The position numbers were made by a program, and so were the translations under genes. This document shows positions 36,452 to 42,410 of a stretch of 64,000 nt of DNA, piece after piece. The notes beneath the pieces are model-generated. The model did no database searches. It was given only the letters and a program-made list of their open reading frames with translations, and was not told the DNA's origin. This DNA is from Pseudarthrobacter phenanthrenivorans Sphe3 (lineage in GTDB: Bacteria; Actinomycetota; Actinomycetes; Actinomycetales; Micrococcaceae): NCBI RefSeq assembly GCF_000189535.1, contig NC_015145.1, forward strand, positions 3,224,001 through 3,288,000. The letters run 5' to 3'. How positions within the stretch are numbered: position 1 is the first letter of the stretch; each line of letters starts with the position of its first letter.

Positions 36452-38326
36452 ATGGTGCTTATCAGCCCAGAACCAAGCAACAACTACTCAAGTCAGGCCC
36501 AGGCTCCTAGACGAGTATTCAAAATGCGTCGTGCACACAGGAAACGCTTATTGATAATACTGGTCTGGACCGCCCCAATCCTTGCCGTTTTTATTGGGGC
36601 CACAAGTTGGCTGGCCGCCAAGGCCTCGACCATCAGCAGCTCATTGCGCGCGTCCTCCCAGGTGGTCGCAGAGCTAAAGGATGAGGTCGTCGCTAACGAC
36701 AAGCAGAAGGCGATAGCGTCCGCCAAGGAGCTCCGGCGTCATACAGAAGCTGCCCGCGAAGCGTCAGAGGACCCGCTATGGCGATTTGCCGCCAACATCC
36801 CTGGTTTGGGCGCCAACTTCGCTGCACTGACCGAAGTAGCGCGGTCAGCTGATGATATCTCTGTCCTGGGCGTCACTCCCTTGGTGAACATATTCGATTC
36901 CTTGAACTGGGACTTGTTACTGCCCCAAGCTGATGGATCAGATTTTGGCCCCCTTGTAGGTGCAGCTCCCGTCGTCTCGAACGCCGCAGATGCCGTAAAA
37001 ATGTCGGCAGAACGACTCGAATCGATAGATGAGGACACTCTCCTGTCGCAGGTTGCAGAACCATTGGTAGCCGCGCGTGAACAGCTGCGTTCTGTCTCCG
37101 GCACTATCAGTTCGGCCGCCGATGCTGCTCATGTACTTCCTGCGATGCTCGGCGCACACGGCGAGCGAGACTATCTCCTCATGATCCAGAACAATGCAGA
37201 ATCACGCGCTTCTGGTGGAATACCTGGGGCGTTGGCGATTCTGTCCATAAACGATGGAAAGCTAGCTCTCGGTACCCAGAGCAGTGCTGGGGAGATCGGC
37301 GTGATGGAGCCAGCGCTGCCAGTGGAGCGAGAACAGCAGCAAATTTATTCGTCGCGGCTGGGTCGATTCATGCAGGACATCAACCTCACTCCTGATTTTC
37401 CAACGGGTGCGGAATACGCTCAAGCCATGTGGGAACGGAAAATGGGGCAACGGGTTGACGGTGTCTTGTCAATCGATCCCGTGGCCTTGAGTTACATTCT
37501 GCAGTCGACAGGACCAGTGGAGCTTAGTAGTGAATTCGACTCTTATAAGAAACTTGGTCTCCCCAGTGAGTTGAATGGGCAAAATGTCGTTCGAACCCTG
37601 CTGTCAGATGTGTACGAAAAAATCGATCAACCGGAGCTGCAAGACGTGTACTTTGCCGCTGTGGCCCAACAGATCTTCACGGCAATCTCCGAGGGCGGGG
37701 CGGACGCGAAGAGCCTCATCGCAGCAGTATCACGTGGAGCAGAGGAAGGTCGCGTTCTTGTTTGGTCTAGCGTCTCGGACGAGCAATCAGTTCTTACAAA
37801 CTACAAAGTCAGCGGGTCGATAGCTGGCTCGAGCATTTCCCCAGCAGAATTCGGCGTGTACTTCAATGACGGGACAGGAGCCAAGATGGACTACTACGTC
37901 AAGCGCACGGTCCAGCTGATAAAGGAATGCCCCAAGGACGGCTATGAGCAGACTACGGTCCGCGTTATTAGCACGAACGATGCTCCGGCTGATGCTGCAA
38001 CCTCCCTGCCGGCTTATGTAACGGGAGATGGGATCTTCGGGGTTCCTCCTGGCAGCGTTCAAACCAACATCGTCGCCTACGGTCCAGTTCAGGCGCACGT
38101 GGAGTCAGCCAAACTGGATGGCCAGAAAACGGGATTCGCCCCCCACATCCACGGCAATCGGCCTGTCGGCATACTGGCTGTCCGCCTGGCTCCCGGTGAA
38201 AGCCGGACGGTCGAGTTCACCTTCGGAAAAATCGTTCAGCACACCGAACCTAACGTAGTTGTCACGCCTACCGTTCAGGACGTAAAAGACGTGACACTTC
38301 CGACGGAAATGAAAACCTGCGGCTAG
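36452..38326 (+). CDS. DUF4012 domain membrane-anchored protein
   Basis: The 624-residue protein has one N-terminal membrane helix (LLIILVWTAPILAVFIGATSWLAA, about 34-57) after a basic stretch, then a long extracellular part with the DUF4012 core (HGERDYLLMIQNNAESRASGGIPGALAIL, then GRFMQDINLTPDFPTGAEYAQAMW and GVLSIDPVALSYIL). DUF4012 proteins occur in actinobacterial polysaccharide clusters; their activity is unknown. Similarity to LytR-CpsA-Psr-type surface proteins has been suggested by context only; a role in transfer or attachment of polymer at the wall is plausible. 48 bp after the initiating transferase gene. Confidence 0.85.
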   Translation: MVLISPEPSNNYSSQAQAPRRVFKMRRAHRKRLLIILVWTAPILAVFIGATSWLAAKASTISSSLRASSQVVAELKDEVVANDKQKAIASAKELRRHTEAAREASEDPLWRFAANIPGLGANFAALTEVARSADDISVLGVTPLVNIFDSLNWDLLLPQADGSDFGPLVGAAPVVSNAADAVKMSAERLESIDEDTLLSQVAEPLVAAREQLRSVSGTISSAADAAHVLPAMLGAHGERDYLLMIQNNAESRASGGIPGALAILSINDGKLALGTQSSAGEIGVMEPALPVEREQQQIYSSRLGRFMQDINLTPDFPTGAEYAQAMWERKMGQRVDGVLSIDPVALSYILQSTGPVELSSEFDSYKKLGLPSELNGQNVVRTLLSDVYEKIDQPELQDVYFAAVAQQIFTAISEGGADAKSLIAAVSRGAEEGRVLVWSSVSDEQSVLTNYKVSGSIAGSSISPAEFGVYFNDGTGAKMDYYVKRTVQLIKECPKDGYEQTTVRVISTNDAPADAATSLPAYVTGDGIFGVPPGSVQTNIVAYGPVQAHVESAKLDGQKTGFAPHIHGNRPVGILAVRLAPGESRTVEFTFGKIVQHTEPNVVVTPTVQDVKDVTLPTEMKTCG

Positions 38327-38388
38327 GTGAATGGATTGCGCGTTAACACTATGTAAACCGTCTTGATTGAGATTGCTCACAACGAGTC

Positions 38389-38416
38389 TTGGGTGGTACC
38401 GTCTCTTTGGGATAAT
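38389..38416 (+). promoter_or_regulatory. Probable promoter of the LANTG surface-protein gene
   Basis: TTGGGT (38389-38394) and GATAAT (38411-38416) are 16 bp apart, 85 bp before the ATG of the surface-protein gene. A separate promoter would allow that protein to be made independently of the polymer genes. Confidence 0.5.
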
Positions 38417-38500
38417 CATCCGTAGTTCTGCACAGGTCTCGTGCAGAGGGGGCACTCCCCAAAATCGGATATCAAAAAATAAACGTCTCCGGGGGGACAC

Positions 38501-39094
38501 ATGAAGAAGGCTTTCGCTGCACTCGCACTTGCGGGCTCCATTGCACTCATTGGCTCGGCACCCGCCATGGCCGCAACCTACCCTGCTCTGCCGCCTCAGG
38601 CTGCCGTCTCCGATGGCGTCGTGGGCCCGGGTGAAGATTTCATTTTTAGCGGTCAGGGGTTTCTGGCTGGCGAAACTCTGACAATCACCGTGACTCCGGG
38701 CGACGCCCCTGCCTCTGACGGCGCAAGCATTGCAGGTGGCACTGCAGTGGTTGGGAAGATCAGCCTGTACATGGCGCCCAGCACCCTCACCACCACCGCC
38801 GATGCACAGGGCAAGTTCTCGCTGCCGATCTCCATTAGCGAACCGGGTACCTACTCCATTACGGCAACGGGTAACACTTCTGGTGTTGTCGTCGGTCCGG
38901 TCTCAGTCACCGTTATGGCTTCACTCGCTAACACCGGGGGCGCACCACTGGCCAACACCGGTGCAGGTCTCGCCAACACTGGCGCTGACTCCGGCCTGGT
39001 CCTGTGGACCCTCGTCGGCGCAGGCGCACTTGCCGCCGGCGCAACCTCCGTTGTTGTTGTCCGCCGCCGCGCCAAGGCCGAGGCTGCTGCGTAG
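38501..39094 (+). CDS. Cell-surface protein with triple LANTG sorting motif
   Basis: The 197-residue protein has a signal peptide (KKAFAALALAGSIALIGSAPAMA, cleavage near 24), a beta-sandwich-like body, and a C-terminal sorting signal: LANTG motifs at residues 142-146, 150-154 and 157-161, then a hydrophobic helix (LVLWTLVGAGALAAGATSVVVV) and RRRAK tail. LAxTG is the preferred motif of class E sortases in high-GC actinobacteria, so covalent wall attachment is expected. Three tandem motifs are unusual. A clear GGGGGG ribosome site precedes the ATG. It directly follows the polymer genes and may be a surface partner. Confidence 0.85.
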   Translation: MKKAFAALALAGSIALIGSAPAMAATYPALPPQAAVSDGVVGPGEDFIFSGQGFLAGETLTITVTPGDAPASDGASIAGGTAVVGKISLYMAPSTLTTTADAQGKFSLPISISEPGTYSITATGNTSGVVVGPVSVTVMASLANTGGAPLANTGAGLANTGADSGLVLWTLVGAGALAAGATSVVVVRRRAKAEAAA

Positions 39095-39121
39095 CGGCAA
39101 ACCCCGAACAAATACCAAAGT

Positions 39122-39158
39122 AGGTGGGGGGTCTCCGGAATCGGAGACCCACCCACCT
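39122..39158 (+). terminator. Strong hairpin after the LANTG gene
   Basis: GGTGGGGGGTCTCCG and CGGAGACCCACCCACC pair almost fully around GAAT. It lies 28 bp after the stop codon. The U-tract is poor, but the stem is very stable; likely a terminator separating this gene from the small membrane gene. Confidence 0.65.
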
Positions 39159-39219
39159 TCTGCGTTTAAGGGCGCCAACTGGCTCAGGCACCGAGCTTGC
39201 TGTGGTATCAATTAGGACT

Positions 39220-39366
39220 ATGGGGAGACATTGGCGAAAAGCACCAAGACAGTACGATTTCTCGATACCACTCCCCCGCCCCCAGGTTCTCCGCTACGCC
39301 CTTCTTTTTCTGCTCGCCGTCTCCGCCCTGGGCACCGCAGCAATAGCCCTACTACGGACCTCCTGA
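39220..39366 (+). CDS. Small single-pass membrane protein upstream of the VanZ-like gene
   Basis: A 48-residue frame, MGRHWRKAPRQYDFSIPLPRPQ then a membrane helix (VLRYALLFLLAVSALGTAAIALL). Codons in the helix are strongly GC-rich at position three (CTC GCC GTC TCC GCC CTG GGC), whereas the overlapping frame that would extend the VanZ gene is Pro/Arg-rich and has poor codon bias. Its stop lies 8 bp before the TTG proposed for the VanZ gene, suggesting translational coupling. No family recognised. Confidence 0.5.
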   Translation: MGRHWRKAPRQYDFSIPLPRPQVLRYALLFLLAVSALGTAAIALLRTS

Positions 39367-39374
39367 GGCCCGGC

Positions 39375-39824
39375 TTGAGGTACCTCCACAACCGCAGGCT
39401 CTGGCAGGCGCTCCTTGCGGCTATGTTGATCCCGCTGGCATTCATCGCCTTTTGGCCCACCCCTGTTGATCAGCCCGTTCAAGGCCAACTGGCGGACATC
39501 TTGCAATCCCTGCACGAAATCGGAATTCCAACCTGGTTTAATTACAGATTCGTCGAAGCCTCGGCGAACGTACTGCTCTTCGTACCCCTCGGAATTGTCA
39601 GCAAGCTTTCTTTTCCTGAAAAGCAATGGTGGCACATTGCTACTTTTGGACTGCTGATCTCCGGCTGCATGGAACTGGGACAGCTCCTGTTTCTTCACAA
39701 CCGCTCTGCAACCCCACAAGATCTTGTGACAAACGCGTCAGGCGCTGTGATCGGCGCCCTGCTGGCCGCTGCGGCACTTACAAAAATGGAGGCCCGCCAC
39801 CTTCCGGCAGCGGACCTCCAGTAG
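39375..39824 (+). CDS. VanZ-like family membrane protein
   Basis: From the TTG at 39375 (CTGAGG seven bases before) the protein has 149 residues and four membrane segments with the VanZ pattern: LIPLAFIAFWPTPVDQP, ASANVLLFVPLGIV, ELGQLLF and ATPQDLVTNASGAVIGALLA. A longer frame from the TTG at 39231 adds 48 residues that look non-coding because another frame is better there. VanZ-like proteins confer low teicoplanin resistance in some enterococci, but in most bacteria the role is unknown. The last codons form an inverted repeat (GGAGGCCCGC / GCGGACCTCC) that could help termination. Confidence 0.78.
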   Translation: MRYLHNRRLWQALLAAMLIPLAFIAFWPTPVDQPVQGQLADILQSLHEIGIPTWFNYRFVEASANVLLFVPLGIVSKLSFPEKQWWHIATFGLLISGCMELGQLLFLHNRSATPQDLVTNASGAVIGALLAAAALTKMEARHLPAADLQ

Positions 39825-39842
39825 GTCAGTGAAAGCTCAGAG

Positions 39843-40733
39843 CTAGTTAACGAAGCCCTTCATCCAGGTCTTCAGGTCCTCGCCGAACTCAACGCGCTCG
39901 GAAGCCAGCGTGATGACGGCCTTGAGGTAGCTCAGCTTGTCTCCGGTGTCGAAGCGGCGGCCTTTGAAGACCACGCCGTACACGCCCGAGCCTTCGCCCT
40001 CGGCTGCGGCCAGGGTCTGCAGCGCGTCGGTCAGCTGGATCTCCCCGCCACGGCCCGGCTCCGTTTTCTCCAGGATGCCGAACACGGACGGGTGCAGCAC
40101 GTAGCGGCCGATCACGGCCAGGTTGGACGGGGCCTCCCCCACGGCCGGCTTCTCCACCAGGCTGTTGACGCGGACGTAATCCTCGCCGTCCACAGGGGTG
40201 ATGTCCGCGCAGCCGTAAGCGCTGATCTGGGACGGGTCCACCTCGATCAGGGCGATCACCGAACCGCCGGTCTTCTGCTGCACCTCCATCATGGTGGTGA
40301 GCAGGTCCTCGGCCTCGTCAATGAGGTCGTCGCCCAGCAGCACAGCGAACGGTTCGTTGCCCACGTGCTGGCTGGCACACAGCACCGCATGGCCCAGGCC
40401 CTTGGCCTCGCCCTGGCGGACGTAGTGGATGGGACCCAGCTCGGAGGCGTGCTCCACCGACTCCAGCCTGTCCTTGTCGCCCTTGAGCTCCAGGGCGCGC
40501 TCCAGGCCCGGCTCACGGTCGAAGTGGTCCTCCAGGGAGCGCTTGTTGCGCCCCGTGATCATCAGCAGGTCGGTGAGGCCGGACTTCACGGCTTCCTCAA
40601 CGACGTACTGGATGGCCGGCCGGTCAACAACCGGCAGCATTTCCTTCGGCATTGCCTTGGTGGCGGGCAGGAAGCGAGTCCCCAATCCGGCAGCAGGAAT
40701 GACGGCTTTGGTGATAGCTTTCCCCGTAGTCAT
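39843..40733 (-). CDS. galU: UTP-glucose-1-phosphate uridylyltransferase
   Basis: The 296-residue enzyme has the GalU signature AVIPAAGLGTRFLPATKAMPKEMLPVVDRPAIQYVVEEA and downstream LLGDDLIDEAEDLL, SLVEKPAVGEAPSN and GGEIQLTDALQ. It makes UDP-glucose from UTP and glucose 1-phosphate, a precursor for surface polysaccharides. It stands at the right border of the polymer island, on the opposite strand. AAGG lies seven bases before the ATG. GC content returns to that of the core genome here, so it is probably a resident gene. Confidence 0.95.
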   Translation of the reverse strand: MTTGKAITKAVIPAAGLGTRFLPATKAMPKEMLPVVDRPAIQYVVEEAVKSGLTDLLMITGRNKRSLEDHFDREPGLERALELKGDKDRLESVEHASELGPIHYVRQGEAKGLGHAVLCASQHVGNEPFAVLLGDDLIDEAEDLLTTMMEVQQKTGGSVIALIEVDPSQISAYGCADITPVDGEDYVRVNSLVEKPAVGEAPSNLAVIGRYVLHPSVFGILEKTEPGRGGEIQLTDALQTLAAAEGEGSGVYGVVFKGRRFDTGDKLSYLKAVITLASERVEFGEDLKTWMKGFVN

Positions 40734-40917
40734 AGGTGAACCTTACAAATCAGCAGCGGACAAAGGCAATTCTCGCCCCGGAAAGCCTGCGCCGGGAACA
40801 GCAGGACCTTCAGCCCTAGAAGCTGGCTTCCGGTGGGCGGATCCTCGAAAGAAGACCTGCTGGGGTCCACCCGCTCCATCCCCTGCCACCCTTCCCCGAG
40901 CGAACTCCCCCTATGCC

Positions 40918-42219
40918 ATGAACCCCCATCAGACAATGCCAGCCCACGGCGCCACCGCCACGGAAGCGCCCGTCCCGCCGCGGCGCCGTCGTGCTATTGG
41001 CTGGAAGACAGCCCTCGCGCTGGTGGCCGCCGTCATCCTGCTCCTGCCGGTGGTGCTGCTGCCCCTCACCACGGGGGTGCCGGTCCTGGCGTGGCTGCCC
41101 CTGCTGCTGCTGGCGCTGGCGGCGGTGGCCTGGCTGGTGGTCCGCCGCCGGCAGCCCTACGCCCAGCCGGCCGGTCTGGGGGTCCTGGTGCTCATCGCTG
41201 CCGCTGCCGTCCTCGCCTCGCAGGTCTTCACGACGACGGCGCCAATCACCGGCGCGGACGGCCGCCCCCTGCCCGGCAGCATCGCGAGCGTCGAGAAAGT
41301 GGAGCTGAACGGCAGCGAGCAGTCGATCCTGGTCCGGGGCAGCAACACCTCCAACCCGGTGCTGCTCAACCTGGGCATGGGCGGCCCGGGCGGCGGCGGA
41401 TTCTTCAACGCCCCGGAATTCCGGCCGCTCGAGGAGCACTTCACCGTGGTCAGCTGGGACGAGCCCGGCACCGGGAAATCCTACGGCGCCGTGCCCTTCA
41501 GCGAGCTGGACAAGGAACGGTACGTGGCCGACGCCGTGGCCCTCACCAACCTGCTCCGGGACCGGTTCGGGCAGCAGAAGATCTTCATCTACGGGGTGTC
41601 CTGGTCCAGCATCATCGGCATCTGGCTGGTCCAGGAACACCCGGAGCTCTACCACGCGTTCGTCAGCAGCGGCCAAATGGTGAACACCACCGAGAACGAC
41701 CGCATGGGCTACGAACTGGCCCTGCGGCACCTCGACCAGCAGGGCGACACCGGGCGGGCGGAGCAGCTGCGCCGCAACGGCCCACCGCCCTACCGCGGGG
41801 ACAACGTGGTCTCCCCCTACGTCGACTTCCTGAACGTGCTCAACGAAATCATGGGCACGCCGCGGTTCACGGTCATCGTGCCCCTCATCCCGTTCTTCGT
41901 CCCCGAATACGGCTACATCGACAAAATCAACCACACCCGCGGACTGATCGAAACGTTCAACGTGGTGTACCCGCAGCTGGAGGGCCTGGACTTCAAGGAA
42001 CAGGCGCGGGAACTGCAGGTGCCGGTGTACTTCTTCGTCGGCCGGCACGACGTCAACGCCATGGCCGCCCTGGTGGAGGAGTACTACAACGCCCTGAACG
42101 CCCCGGACAAGAAGCTGGTCTGGCTTGAAGGCGGGCACGGCCTCGGCAGCGCCGACAACCAGGACGTGTTTATCGACGAGATGGTCAACAACATCCGCCC
42201 GCTGTCCGGGGCGGGCTGA
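40918..42219 (+). CDS. Membrane-anchored alpha/beta hydrolase, peptidase S33-like
   Basis: The 433-residue protein has three N-terminal membrane segments (WKTALALVAAVILLLPVVLLPL, VLAWLPLLLLALAAVAWLVV, LGVLVLIAAAAVLASQVF) and an alpha/beta hydrolase domain. HG-loop-like NLGMGGPGGGGF and WDEPGTGKSYG resemble proline iminopeptidase. The nucleophile elbow reads GVSWSS instead of the usual GGSWGS, Asp is likely in VGRHDVNAM, and His in EGGHGLGS. The ATG at 40918 has no clear ribosome site; 40936 is an alternative. Its stop overlaps the next ATG (ATGA). Confidence 0.8.
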   Translation: MNPHQTMPAHGATATEAPVPPRRRRAIGWKTALALVAAVILLLPVVLLPLTTGVPVLAWLPLLLLALAAVAWLVVRRRQPYAQPAGLGVLVLIAAAAVLASQVFTTTAPITGADGRPLPGSIASVEKVELNGSEQSILVRGSNTSNPVLLNLGMGGPGGGGFFNAPEFRPLEEHFTVVSWDEPGTGKSYGAVPFSELDKERYVADAVALTNLLRDRFGQQKIFIYGVSWSSIIGIWLVQEHPELYHAFVSSGQMVNTTENDRMGYELALRHLDQQGDTGRAEQLRRNGPPPYRGDNVVSPYVDFLNVLNEIMGTPRFTVIVPLIPFFVPEYGYIDKINHTRGLIETFNVVYPQLEGLDFKEQARELQVPVYFFVGRHDVNAMAALVEEYYNALNAPDKKLVWLEGGHGLGSADNQDVFIDEMVNNIRPLSGAG

Positions 42220-42410
42220 TGAACGCCTCCCCTGCCGCTCCCCTGGCACTCATCAAGCGGCATCCGGTGGCAGCCTTCGTGGTCATCGCCGTCACGCTGT
42301 CCTGGGCCGGCCAGATCCTGTCACTCGTGCTGCTGGGCAACATCCTGCCCGGAATCCTCGCCGAACTGCTGATCCTCCTGGGCACGGCTGTCCTGGTCAC
42401 GGGCGTTTAG
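42219..42410 (+). CDS. Short hydrophobic protein, possible truncated CPBP-type membrane protein
   Basis: The 63-residue product (IKRHPVAAFVVIAVTLSWAGQI then LPGILAELLILLGTAVLVTGV) resembles only the first two helices of CPBP/CAAX-protease-like membrane proteins, whose usual length is over 200 residues. It is translationally coupled to the hydrolase (ATGA overlap) and its stop overlaps the end of the convergent oxidase gene. It is probably a remnant cut off by rearrangement, though a genuine small membrane partner of the hydrolase is possible. Confidence 0.5.
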   Translation: MNASPAAPLALIKRHPVAAFVVIAVTLSWAGQILSLVLLGNILPGILAELLILLGTAVLVTGV

